Positions 1 to 10,299 of a stretch of DNA of 64,000 nt are shown here, in pieces. This DNA is from Timema cristinae (Eukaryota > Arthropoda > Insecta > Phasmatodea > Timematidae), in NCBI GenBank assembly GCA_039000515.1, contig JBCFYV010001001.1, forward strand, positions 11,583,373 to 11,647,372, given 5' to 3'. A program made the position numbers and the translations under genes. Every line of letters starts with the position of its first letter. Position 1 is the first letter of the stretch. The notes under the pieces were generated by a model, which saw only the letters and a list, made by a program, of their open reading frames with translations, had not been told where the DNA came from and did not search any database.

Positions 1-307
1 ATTCTGTCAGCTAATTAATATTTGTATTTAAGGCCTTATGTTCGAATTATACCAAAAAGTTAATTACTAGCAAAATCGTAATTTTCTTTCATACAAAAAA
101 AAACAAAAACGGAGTTAACGCTTCATTCACTTATAAAAAATCACAATAGAATTTCAAAGTCTTAAACAAATTATAGCATAACATCTGACTTTTAACGGCT
201 ATCTAGATATAAGAACGAATAGATACATAAAATATTGTAGTTAATAATCTAAACTACTTTTACCATGGATTTACTCCTTAAATCAAGTCTTGTAAGCAAC
301 TTTTCAA

Positions 308-510
308 ATATCCGTATCGGTGGTCACGAGGACCGCGTGCCAGGCTCTTCTGGACTGATTTATCAATGATGGGGAAGTCAAGCTTAGAATTTTTGATGGG
401 TTGAAATTTTTTTTTTTAATTCTATTGTCTACCACTACACCTCCGCGCTAAGGTTGTTATATGTTCTTTAAATTCTACCTCACTCATCCATTAACCAATT
501 TAAAATGCAT
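308..510 (+). repeat. Degenerate SINE-C copy
   Basis: A worn tRNA-like head (GTATCGGTGGTCACG, then GATGGGGAAGTC) is followed by the family body (poly-T, then CTACCACTACACCTCC, AATTCTACCTCACTCATCC). The shared 3' tail is missing. Confidence 0.5.
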
Positions 511-627
511 GTAAGAAGCGGTTAAAAAACTGTATTAATAAAACCATTGCCTTAAATAAGATAAAAGATAAAATCGAGAGATATGAGATGATAATCGTGT
601 ACCAAGTAGAGGACCAGTCTTGATACA

Positions 628-870
628 CCCGCTTCGGTGGCCGCAAGGTATAAGTGGTCACTCTCGCAATAGACTACTCTACCGATGACGGGGAGATAGG
701 GCTTAGAATACCGGCCGGGGGTTCTGAGGGTGGTTTTCCCTCAATTTTTCCCCCCCACTCTCCCTCTACGCAAATGCAGGTACACTCACTATAAATTCAA
801 CCTTCCTCATCTCTATCTCACTTTAGTAATAGGTACATATACGTGTGATCTGAATAAAGGATGTTTGAAA
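628..870 (+). repeat. SINE-C copy, tail eroded
   Basis: Head CCCGCTTCGGTGGCCGCAAG, degenerate B box, body with CACTCTCCCTCTACGCAAATG and AATTCAACCTTCCTCATC. The tail is poorly kept (ACGTGTGATCTGAATAAAGG). A better tail of the same family occurs at 1072-1118, so this may be one SINE split by the LINE-like piece that follows, or two elements. Confidence 0.65.
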
Positions 871-1118
871 AAGACCGCAAGAGAGGCCAAGAAAGATATG
901 GAAGTAGCAGATAACAGAAAGTGTGCAAGTGAGAGGAAAAGAATGGAAGCAATTAAAGGAGGAAGAGTGGTGTAAGGATAGAGGAAGATGTAGGCATTTT
1001 ACTAAATTGACCCAGAAACACAGGCTGAAAACAGTTGATAGCGATGATGATGATGATGATGATGATATGATGATGAAGGCGTATAGCCTGAACAGGTAGT
1101 AAGATGGGACGCTAAAAA
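871..1118 (+). mobile_element. Non-LTR retrotransposon 3' fragment with (GAT)n, plus SINE tail
   Basis: The stretch 871-1040 is A/G-rich and reads, across a frameshift, like a LINE ORF2 C-terminus (WCKDRGRCRHFTKLTQKH, then an Asp run encoded by the GAT array at 1044-1075). It is followed by GCGTATAGCCTGAACAGGTA (1075-1094), the SINE B/C tail. No intact ORF. Confidence 0.4.
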
Positions 1119-1214
1119 AAATTGCTTGACCTCACCCAACTCACGTATCGAAACATATACGATAAACAATAGATATACTAATTGTATGGTGTAATTGTTA
1201 TATCACCGTAACAT

Positions 1215-1262
1215 TATAAATAGTTGTGCAGCTAGCTCTACAACGTGTTAGTTCATTCAGTC
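1215..1262 (+). promoter_or_regulatory. Probable SDR-A core promoter (TATA box and initiator-like motifs)
   Basis: TATAAATA at 1215-1222 is followed 30-45 nt later by initiator-like TTAGTT, TCATTC and TCAGTC, then by the ATG at 1275. This would give a very short 5' leader. Inference from spacing only. Confidence 0.35.
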
Positions 1263-1455
1263 AGTCAGTTCACGATGGAGCGTTGGTCAGGACGTGTCGC
1301 TCTGGTGACTGGGGCAAGTGTTGGGATTGGAGCTGCAATCGCCCGGGAACTGGTCAAGAATGGGCTCATCGTGGTGGGATTGGCACGCAGGGCGCAGCTA
1401 ATAGAGGTGAGTACAACATGAGTGTACCATGAGGATAAAGTAACAGGAAAAAAGG

Positions 1456-1526
1456 GCTGGGATTGGAGCTGCTATTGTCAGGGAACTGGTCAAGAATGGG
1501 CTCATCGTGGTGGGATTGGCTCGCAG
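1456..1526 (+). pseudogene. 71-bp exon-1 shard inside SDR-A intron 1
   Basis: A partial second copy of SDR exon 1 starts 49 nt after the exon 1 donor. Read by eye it matches SDR-D exon 1 (53941-54011) at all 71 positions. It differs from the neighbouring SDR-A exon 1 at several positions (GCTATTGTC against GCAATCGCC, GCTCGC against GCACGC). It lacks the ATG, the first half of the cofactor motif and a donor site, so it is not a usable exon. Confidence 0.85.
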
Positions 1527-1727
1527 TTCTATAAGCGACTTAAATTAATCTAACTTAAGGATACAAGCTAAGTAAATTTAAATATAGTTCTATGTATTGA
1601 TGTGGAGATTGGGTAGGATACTTGAGTATCGATCTCAATGCACCCAGTAGAGTTAATACTCGGTCTCTTGTGTCAGTCTCAAGAACGCTAGCGCTACTTT
1701 ATTACTTAGGGTTTAATTAAACTATCA

Positions 1728-1991
1728 CCCGCCTCGGTGGCGTAGTTGGCTAACGCGCTTGTCGTGTTGAGCTCGAACTGCTGAGGACGGGGAGACCGAG
1801 GTTCGAATCTCGGTCGGGTGAACTGGGGTGGTTTTTCCTAAATGGTTTTCCACTCTCCCTCCACGCAAATGCGGGTTCACTTCCTTTAATTAAACCTTCC
1901 CAATTCCTAGTCCATTAGCGTAATTAGTACTTAAAGCGTATAACCCGAACGGGTAGTAAGACGCGGTGCTAATAATATTATATATATTATA
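1728..1991 (+). repeat. SINE-B with 14-bp target-site duplication
   Basis: tRNA-derived head GCCTCGGTGGCGTAGTTGGC (A box) and GGTTCGAATCTC (B box). Body CTCCCTCCACGCAAATGCGG. Shared tail CCCGAACGGGTAGTAAGACG, then TAATAT repeats. The flanks TAATTAAACTATCA at 1714-1727 and 1992-2005 are identical, which shows target-primed insertion. Lies in SDR-A intron 1. Confidence 0.93.
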
Positions 1992-2784
1992 TAATTAAAC
2001 TATCAATTTTTTCATCATTAATCACTATATAAATGGGCCTTTTAACTTTAGAGTCCACCGTATCACTTATTCAATTATTTGTATTTTTTGTATTAAACAC
2101 ATATTCTAAAGAAGTAATTTAATGCTAGTACATAACCACCCCTTCCACATAGTTAATTAAAGACCAGGACACTAACAGGAGCTATTGGAGCATTAATTAT
2201 AGTAGCTAGTCTAACCAAATGATTTCATCATGAATCTTTAAAATCAATTGAAAAATATTTTAATCTGTTAAATTAACTTACTAAGTTGTGTGATTATTTT
2301 ATCTTAGATACCGTACCTTAATTATTGTTGCAATTGTCAAATAGCTTACGTCCCGCTTATAGAATATTTCAATTCTTTGCTCACAAACCAGACTGATAAT
2401 TGTCACGCAAGGGGAATAATGGTGGTTTTTTAGCACTGTTAAAAAAAAACACTTGTATCGAAAGATCTTGCTTTCAAGGATTATTCCTCCGTCTGTATTG
2501 TGTATTTAGTACTACTACATTTGGTAGAATCTGGAACACAGTTTAATTTAGATGCTTTTGAAATTAAATTGTGAAGGGCTGGATTCCCATTGGTGGATCC
2601 TTCCTTGAGGATCGTGTGGTTGCTGAGATCCCCGCGGCGACCCGGGTATGGGATGACTCGGCTTCTTTAGCGGTTAAAGAGATGCAATAAATAATCCGCA
2701 TATAAGGAGCAGACTTATTATTATTATTATTTTTATTTACATGGCGAAATCAAGGCATAAGCCTTCTCTTACATTTAAACATGT

Positions 2785-3157
2785 CTTAAAGTGCGGCAGA
2801 AGGGAACGTAAGTAATTTTACAGTTTTTATAACATTACATTTTTTGGCAAAAATAAATCAAATATTTCCCCAGTAGCAATGTAGAGTTTAGTTTTCTGCA
2901 CAAGCTGATATCAACAGATCTTGAATATCTGTCAAGGGTGTCCTGGGATTTTGTCGAAACTTTTTCTCTATATTTAAAAAGTGTATACAAAATTCTAGGA
3001 CACCCTTGACAGATATTCAAGATCTGTTGATATTAACATGTGCATAAAACTAAATTTTATGTTGCCACTGGAGAAATATTTGATTTATTTTGGACCAAAA
3101 AATGCAATGTTATAAAAACTGTAAAATTACTTGTGCTCCCTTCTGCCGCACTTTAAG
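2785..3157. mobile_element. Foldback MITE, about 370 bp near-perfect palindrome
   Basis: The left arm CTTAAAGTGCGGCAGAAGG and right arm CCTTCTGCCGCACTTTAAG are exact complements. Pairing continues through most of the element (for example TTGAATATCTGTCAAGGGTG against its complement near 3000). TTAA lies at both outer edges (2786-2789, 3153-3156), which would fit a piggyBac-type TTAA target, but the palindrome makes this ambiguous. SDR-A intron 1. Confidence 0.85.
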
Positions 3158-3790
3158 TTAACATTACACTGCATTTATCCAATATTATCATTAAATAAGA
3201 CACAGAAGACAAGTATTTAAGGAAAACATAAACATGAACATAAAAAATATACGATTTTGCATGAGATAAACAAAAACCATCAACCAAAACAGTAATCAAC
3301 TTGAACGCAATATATCTAGGTCAATAGTGGAAACAAAAAGATAAAATAAAATTAGTAAACATTCATAGAAGGGTAACTTCATATAAACATACTATAACTT
3401 CGACAATTAAGTGACATGTAAATGCCAAGTATGTCAAAATTAGTATAAAAAGCCGGTGGTATCGCATAATTCAATATGATTGGGTTTTTACCATTTGAAT
3501 AACAATGAGAAAATACAGTACAATTTTCAGCCTTTTCAAATGCGCAAACATATTTTTTTTTTGCCACCAATATGTATAGAATTTTACTATATTATTAGTG
3601 TTGTTTTATTGGTATTGATTATGGCAATTAAAAGTAACAGCTGTGGATCACATGACTTGATTTATAAATACGGGAAAGTAGATTTTAATAACTTTTCTAG
3701 TCGTCATACAGTCCCGGATTTAATAGACGGCGACAGAAGCTAAAACCTCAGAACCTCCACAAACTTTTGAAATAAAAAAAAGTTGGGTGT

Positions 3791-4069
3791 AACACCACGT
3801 CTTACTACCCGTTCGGGTTATACGCACTTACGCTAATGTGTAATGGTAGGGTGATTGTGAGATGAAATGAAGGACCTACAGTTTAACGTGGGATCCGAAC
3901 CACGGTGGAGGCCTGGTATTCCACACATTCACAAGTTGTGATTAATACACGTCTTGTCAGAGGTAAAGGAAGGGTTTGGTAATTCAGATAAATCTGTGCC
4001 GGGACCGAGGATTGAACCCCGTTCCCCAGTACAGAAGTCTGGCACTTTACCCTAGACCGCCAGGTCACC
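3791..4069 (-). repeat. SINE-A, minus strand
   Basis: Read on the minus strand: head GGTGACCTGGCGGTCTAGGG (A box), B box GGTTCAATCC, then the A-specific body and the shared tail (here TTACTACCCGTTCGGGTTAT near 3800). Flanks show no clear duplication. Confidence 0.88.
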
Positions 4070-4162
4070 TTTTGGGCTTATAGATATTGGTTAATAATTG
4101 CCTGATTAATATATCAATTATTATTCATTTCTGACAAAAGATACTTACTTACAACTTACTAA

Positions 4163-4547
4163 GGTGAGGGTGGAAGAGGACGCAAGAAAAGACATTGATT
4201 TTGTAGTTTTTATAGCAAAACATTTCTTTTTCCAAAATAAATAAGATATTTCTCCATTACAAACCTATAGTTTAACTTTCTTCACATGGTGATATCAACA
4301 GTTGTTAAATATCTGTCAAGGGGTGTCCTGGAATTTAATGACAACTTTTTATTTTCATTTAAAAAGTTTCTAATCTAATGCTACTATGCTCTGACAGATA
4401 TTCAACAACTTTTGATATCACCGTGTGAAGAAAATTAAACTAAACTTTTCTACTGGAGCAATATTTTATTTATTTGAGCAAAAAAAAAAAGTTTTCCTAT
4501 AAAAACTTCAAAAACACTTACCTTTCCTCGCATCTCCTATATTCCCA
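4163..4547. mobile_element. Second, worn copy of the 2785-3157 foldback MITE family
   Basis: Same internal landmarks as the first copy (GATATCAACAG, AATATCTGTCAAGGGGTGTCC) and again self-complementary from end to end, but with more mismatches. The end sequence differs (GTGAGGGTGGAAGAGG). Confidence 0.7.
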
Positions 4548-5300
4548 CATTAATGGCACGTGCTATTAACAAATATTTCAGACTGTGAGTCAAACAAAAT
4601 CCTTTGATCTCAATGAATTTAATGCCTCCATACGGAATTATAGAAATAATAGATTGTGCTGACAATATTTCCTTATTTAAATAATATCTTAATATATAGT
4701 AGCTCCATTTAGAATTATAGATATAATTGATTATTATGACAATATTTCCTTATTTAAATAATATCTTTAACAATGAGCTTTTAACAGTTAAGAAGTAACA
4801 AAAAAAAAAAAATGACAATCTCAAAACGTCGAAGAGAAAAAATATTTGTTTAATGTTGAGGCCTCTAAATGTTTGCAGTCCTCGAGACTCCACAGCTTTA
4901 AATCCAGCCTTTACGTCAATTAATGTCTTTCATATGAACAATGAACTTTAACTAGTCTCCATAAAGCTTTACAAAGGCTTAAAACAATGATAACTATTAA
5001 TGACACACTAATAGTAAGCTCTGAATTCTTTATAATTCGCAAATTGGCATCTTGCAAAAATTGGTATTGAACCGAACTCTCATAGGTAGTTGGCCAACGC
5101 CCCAATATTATATACAGGGGCACCGGTAAATTTGTGAATTGAATGTCAGATTCATTTATTCTGTTGTTGAAAAATCAATCAATTGGAATAATTGAATTAA
5201 TTGTGAAAAACTGGTAATCAATATTGTATTATGTTTAGCAAACAGTATCTCACTGTTTTCTAAACACAATGCAATTCAATTATTTCAATTTCTTTTTATC

Positions 5301-5577
5301 ACCGCGTCCTACCAACCGTTCGGGTTATACACACTTACGCTAATGTGTAATGGTAGGGTGATTGTGAGATGAAATGAAGGACCTACAGTTTAACGTGGGA
5401 TCCGAACCATGGTGGAGGCCTGACATTCCCCACATTCACAAGTTGTGATTAATACACGTCTTGTCAGAGGTGAAGGAAGGGTTTGGTAATCAGATAAATC
5501 TGTGCCGGGACCGAGGATTGAACCCCGGATCCCCAGTACAGAAGTCTGACACCTTACCCCTAGACCGTCAGGTCACC
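5301..5577 (-). repeat. SINE-A, minus strand
   Basis: Full-length copy on the minus strand. Tail near 5301 (CCGTTCGGGTTATAC) and tRNA-like head ending near 5575 (TAGACCGTCAGGTCACC). SDR-A intron 1. Confidence 0.88.
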
Positions 5578-5582
5578 CGCTT

Positions 5583-5788
5583 ATGTACTAATTACGTTAA
5601 TATTTTTTTAGGGATTATGATGGTTATACTTAGAGTAAGTGTACAACATCTGCATGGAGGGAGAGTGGGAAACACTTTTGGAAAAACCAGCCTCAGTACA
5701 TTCAATCGAGATTCGAACCTAGATCTCCCCGTTATTGGCAGTATGGTCTATTGCGAGAGTATCGCCTTATACCATGCGGCCACCAAAT
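5583..5788 (-). repeat. SINE-C, minus strand, tail-truncated
   Basis: Reverse-complement head (TTGCGAGAGTATCGCC, ATGCGGCCACC), B box as GATTCGAACCTAG, and the body GGAGGGAGAGTGGGAAA. The shared tail is lost. Directly abuts the SINE-A at 5301-5577. Confidence 0.75.
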
Positions 5789-5879
5789 TTTGTATGATTA
5801 TAATTGATTGATTTCGAAATAATATATTAATCTCTCCTTACTGAACCTCCCAAATATGTTTCAAAAGTCATCTTGACAA

Positions 5880-5965
5880 TCCCAGCCGGGTGTACTAAGT
5901 GGTAGTTTTTTTTTTCTTAATTTGTTTTTCACCCTCCCTCCACGCCAAACACTAGTATCTTTCTC
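5880..5965 (+). repeat. SINE-C body fragment
   Basis: CAGCCGGGTGTACTAAGTGG, poly-T, then TTTTTCACCCTCCCTCCACG: the mid-body of subfamily C without head or tail. Confidence 0.5.
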
Positions 5966-6324
5966 CGACATAAATATGAAAAGGGACTCCAGCAGATGAG
6001 CTTACACAGTAAACATATTCCTAGAATGTCAACATTCATTTGTAATGCGTAGCCTAATAAACTTAGTACACCAATCGTTACAAAAGTAAAAAAATATGTA
6101 TATGCTTTTCATTTGTACGAATGTTTATTTCAGGAGTTATCTGCCGAGCTTAAAGGAGCCCCTGGTAAGTTACATGCGTTTAAGGGAGATGTGAGCAGAG
6201 AGGAAGATATTTTGGCCGCATTTGACTGGATCAAGAAGAACCTGGGTAGGATTGACGTACTAGTCAACAACGCTGGAGTTCTTTATACGACTCATTTAAC
6301 AGGTATATTATTTATATATAATAG

Positions 6325-6568
6325 GTATATTTTATAATAAGTATCTATATTAAAACATTATATTATGTATTTTCATATATATAAAATAATGTATTAAAAC
6401 ATTATATGAAAATATATTATTATATATTAATGTATTTTCATATATATAATATGTTTTAAATTTTTTCTATAAAATATTGTATTTTCATAAGTTTTAATAT
6501 ATACATTATAATTTATAATGTATTTTTATGTAATGTTTTAATATAAAGATACTTATTATAAAATATAC
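6325..6568. mobile_element. AT-rich foldback element just after SDR-A exon 2
   Basis: Arms GTATATTTTATAATAAGTAT (from 6325) and its complement ATACTTATTATAAAATATAC (to 6568), with pairing continuing into ATTAAAACATTA. The interior holds repeated GTATTTTCATATATATA blocks. It starts only 22 nt after the exon 2 donor (GT at 6303). Confidence 0.75.
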
Positions 6569-6724
6569 GATGTATAATACATAATATTATATTAATAATT
6601 TATTTTTTCTAGTAATAAGAGCTTACAATGACACTCTCCACAAGAAACATATTAATTCCTCTTATTTCATTCAACAAAAATCTTAATAGCCTTAAAATAA
6701 TTTTAACTCACCCAGTACACAAAA

Positions 6725-6835
6725 CAAAATTAAACAAAATTCTAAATTAAATCCTCCTAATATCTAACACATTAGTGTAATTAGTACATAGGCTTATAGT
6801 CCAAACGGGTAGTAAGCCGTGGTATTAAAAAAATT
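6725..6835 (+). repeat. SINE-B/C 3' fragment
   Basis: 5'-truncated copy: AAATCCTCCTAATATCTAAC, then ATTAGTGTAATTAGTACATA and CCAAACGGGTAGTAAGCCG with an A-rich end. Confidence 0.7.
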
Positions 6836-7621
6836 GTCTGGTTTTATAAGGTGATTTTTCGCAGTTACAGGCGAATATCAGTGCACTTTTACTTCAAACA
6901 ACTTTACTTAATTTTAGGAACATATATTTTGGATTTAAATGAGTGTAAGTCGCTGATATCAAAAACATAGGAGTCAAACGTAGCACTACATGTACATTTG
7001 CTGTTCTTAGCACTAATGAATTCTTTCTACCGATAAATCCGAAATGTTAACTAATGTCCTCTTTGAAAGGACACACACAGCTGTTTTAAACGTAAGAAAT
7101 CTTTCTTCCATTCATGAGTTAATAGTGTGGTCTATGTCATTATTTTGGTGCAGGACTACCTACATGTTTGGCTATTTAATTCTTTATTGTTGAACGTAGA
7201 ACTAGTGCTAGACACAATTTATTACATTACAACCCATAAAATAAGATGTGTGTGTGTGTGTGAGTTAAGTAATTGTTAAAAAAAACACGTATTCGTATGC
7301 ATAAAGGAGGAGAAAACAATTGGGACTTGAGAAAATCATCTTCAGGTCAACATACCAGAATTAAAACCCCCAAATTATTCATCATATGTGATTTTGAGTA
7401 GCGTTTATCAACACAATAATACACTATTATTGACACAAGCCAGACTTCATATGGATTACCATAAAGTATGTAAACTTTGTATATAATGATACATTTATAA
7501 TATATAAATATTCTCAATCTGACTCAAGCAGATAAGATCTGGTAACTTGCATGCTCCATAAAACCTGTTCTGCAATTTAATAGTTATTATTATTAATATT
7601 ATTATTATTATTATTATTAGC

Positions 7622-7899
7622 ACGCGTCTTAATAACCGTTCGGGTTATACGCACTTCCGCTGATTTGTAATGGTAGGGTGATTGTGAGATGAAATGGAGG
7701 ACATACAGTTTAACGTAGGATCCGAACCACGGTGGAGGTCTGGCACTCCACACATCCACAAGTTGTGTCTAACACACGTCTTGTCAGAGGTGAAGGAAGG
7801 GTTTGGCAATCAGATTAATCTGTGCCGGGACTGAGGATTGAACCCTGGACCCCCAACACAGAAGTCTGACACCTTACCCCTAAACCGTCAGGTCATCCA
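7622..7899 (-). repeat. SINE-A, minus strand, with (TTA)n tail at 7583-7619
   Basis: Tail microsatellite (TTA)n, then the shared tail (AATAACCGTTCGGGTTATAC), A-specific body, and head ending GTCAGGTCATCC. SDR-A intron 2. Confidence 0.88.
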
Positions 7900-8254
7900 A
7901 GGATTAAAAAAAAGTCAATCAAAATGGGAATATATTTTTACAAGAGAACGCTTGGTTTCAAAATATATATATCAATCAAATCAGGAGCAATGATATATCT
8001 GTTGCGTCAATTTTAAAAGTAACAAACTCAAAAACTCAAACGTTTGGATTTTAAAATATTAAGTTATTCTTTAGCTTCTTTAATATTTTGTCTAAATAGA
8101 AATATTACTTTATATCTATACTTATTGTTTTAATAGTGTTGCTTTAGCCTATTTTATATAAAGCAATATTTAAATAACCAGGTAAAAAAAAATTATACAG
8201 GTTGTAGGGATGAGAAGCTAAGTATTTCCTCGTAATGATCTTGGGGCTAGCACA

Positions 8255-8512
8255 CAACAGTGGCCGCATGGTTTAAGGCGTCACTCTCTTAATAGACTAG
8301 ACTGCCAATGATTGGGAGGTCAGGGTTCGATACCGGTTGGGTAAACTGTGGGTGGATTTCCTAAATGGCTTCCGTATCTCTCTCCACACAAATGCGGCTA
8401 CATTTACTTTAAATCCAACCTTATTCATCCCTAGCTCATTAGGGCAATCAGTAGGTACATAGACGTAAAACCCGGACGGGCAGAGGGCGGTGGTGCTAAA
8501 AATAAAATGGTT
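8255..8512 (+). repeat. SINE-C
   Basis: Head GTGGCCGCATGGTTTAAGGC, then TCTTAATAGACTAGACTGCC. B box GGTTCGATACC. Body CCACACAAATGCGGCTAC, tail ACCCGGACGGGCAGAGG, then GTGGTGCTAAAAATAAAA. Confidence 0.85.
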
Positions 8513-8704
8513 GGGACTGGTCACAAATGGGGGCGCCACGAGATGTCAAAGTTGTCGCTGTATGCACCTGTGGGTTAGGCAACACATGCAGCACGCCACG
8601 CAAACCACCAACAACCTTATCTATGAAAGAATTAGCAATTCCTTATGTTTACCAGTTGTCTGACAATTAAATGACTGCCACTATAGGCCGTTTTACTATT
8701 AAAT

Positions 8705-9020
8705 TGGTGACCTGGCGGTCTAGGGGTAAGGTGTCAGACTTCTTTTGCTGGGGTCCGGGGTTCAATCCTCAGTCCCGGCACAGAGTCATCTGATTGCCAA
8801 ACCCTTCCTTCACCTCTGACAAGACGTGTATTAATCACAACTTGTGAATGTGGGGAATGCCAGGTTGCCACTGTGGTTCAGATTCCACGTTAAAACTGTA
8901 GGTCCTCCATTCCATCTCACAATCACCCTACCATTACACATTAGCGTGTGCGTATAACCCGAACAGTTAGTAAGACGCGGTTCTAATAATTATAATAATA
9001 ATAATAATATAATAATAATG
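8705..9020 (+). repeat. SINE-A whose AAT tail ends 17 bp before SDR-A exon 3
   Basis: Head GGTGACCTGGCGGTCTAGGG, B box GGTTCAATCC, full body, tail CCCGAACAGTTAGTAAGACG, then (AAT)n up to about 9019. Exon 3 starts at 9037, so the branch point of intron 2 must lie in or next to the SINE tail. Confidence 0.9.
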
Positions 9021-9282
9021 TTTTAACCTTGCGCAGACGGGGAGACTTCCCATTGGAAAGAGATGTTTGACCTCCACGTCATAGGTCTCAGCATCTGCAC
9101 CAGAGAAGCCTTCAAGTTGATGAAGGAGAAAGGAGTGGACGATGGACACATTATACATATCAACAGGTACGATTTAGACTGAAACCGTATCGGTGGCCAC
9201 ACAGACCTAGGAGTTAGTCTCTTGCCTATGTCAAGTAGGTTGGGGTGTGAATACTTACTATATTCATAATCTTAGAGTCTGT

Positions 9283-9450
9283 GAGAGCCATCGGTAGCAC
9301 GTCTGCCTACTGAGCTAATGGTTCTTGGTTCAATGGCTGGAAAAATTATAGCTGGTGAAATTGGAACTTTCCCTTTCGTAGTGATGTGTTATAGTGACCA
9401 GGGCATAGGGTTTTATTCTAGAATTAACTTAGATTTTATAGCATGTAGTC
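9283..9450 (+). repeat. Degenerate SINE-D
   Basis: Head AGAGCCATCGGTAGCACG, then GCCTACTGAGCTAATGG. B-box-like GGTTCAATGGC. Body CCCTTTCGTAGTGATG. Same family as 14953-15175, but the tail is worn. Confidence 0.55.
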
Positions 9451-9490
9451 ATATATATATATACAGTATGTTATGAAAGTGTACTTAAAT

Positions 9491-9491
9491 A

Positions 9492-9530
<39 letters not shown>
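9491..9530. repeat. (TA)n microsatellite
   Basis: About 18 TA units in SDR-A intron 3. Confidence 0.9.
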
Positions 9531-9533
<3 letters not shown>

Positions 9534-9717
9534 GTAATTTTATTTTATTTTATTAACACTTATAATTTAACATTTAAATTGCATAATTCTCATTTGCAAT
9601 CAAATGAGAGTGCACATGTAAATGGTGCCAAATAGTATAAAGTCAATATTTTTTTATGTGTCAATAGTATATTATAACTACCTTGAGTAGTACGTTGTAT
9701 TAGAAAATATATACTTA

Positions 9718-9919
9718 GGGCCAGTTTCATAGTCAAATTTAGTACGCCTCAAGTGCGGCGCTACACTAAGTACATGACGACACCTACCTAAACTCGAATA
9801 GAATGGGCCGTTCTCGCATAGGAAACTGGCCCATTCCATTCTGGTTTAGGTAGGTGTCGTCATGTACTTAGTGTAGCGCCGCACTTGAGGCGTACAAAAT
9901 TTGACTATGAAACTGGCCC
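9718..9919. mobile_element. 202-bp palindromic MITE with TTA target duplications (Harbinger-like)
   Basis: The ends GGGCCAGTTTCATAGTCAAA and TTTGACTATGAAACTGGCCC are exact complements. Pairing extends about 85 bp inward (CTACACTAAGTACATGACGA and complement). TTA flanks both ends (9715-9717, 9920-9922), the target size of PIF/Harbinger elements. Non-coding. SDR-A intron 3. Confidence 0.88.
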
Positions 9920-9939
9920 TTAACCTCTGACATTAGGAG

Positions 9940-10290
9940 CTCAAAAGTTCATTGCCGCACTTACAAAAAATACGCCAACGATCCCTATATTGACTTAGTT
10001 CTATCAATTCCTCCTCATTATATCCTATCCCTCTCTTAAGTTAATTCTATTCAGCCCACCTCATTACACACTATCTCTTTCAGGTTCATTCTAATGTTAT
10101 CCTCCCATCTGAATCTAGGTCTTCCCACTGGTTTCTTTCGATTGAGTTTGTCAATCAATACCTTGAACGCAGTTCTAGTTTCTTCCATACGCGCTGAATG
10201 TCCTGACCACCGTATACTGCGAAATTTGACTACCCCTAACAATGTATTGTTGTTACCACCCACTCTTACTACGACCACACTAGACAATTT
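9940..10290 (-). mobile_element. LINE 3' end (ORF2 C-terminus), minus strand
   Basis: Minus-strand translation holds the C-terminal motif of insect non-LTR retrotransposons: IRWSGHSARMEE, then KKPVGRPRFRWEDNIRMNL (about 10080-10230). It runs on to a 3' UTR ending near 9940. The same 3' UTR sequence (TTGCCGCACTTA) occurs at 28730. No reverse transcriptase core is present. Confidence 0.85.
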
Positions 10291-10299
10291 GGTAACAAT

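Noticed and set aside
1226..1432. 68-codon frame overlapping SDR-A exon 1
   Set aside because: Shadow of exon 1 in another frame. The same shadow appears over SDR-D exon 1.
8705..8790. tRNA genes at SINE-A heads
   Set aside because: A and B boxes are present, but every copy is followed by the same SINE body and tail, and the cloverleaf is incomplete.
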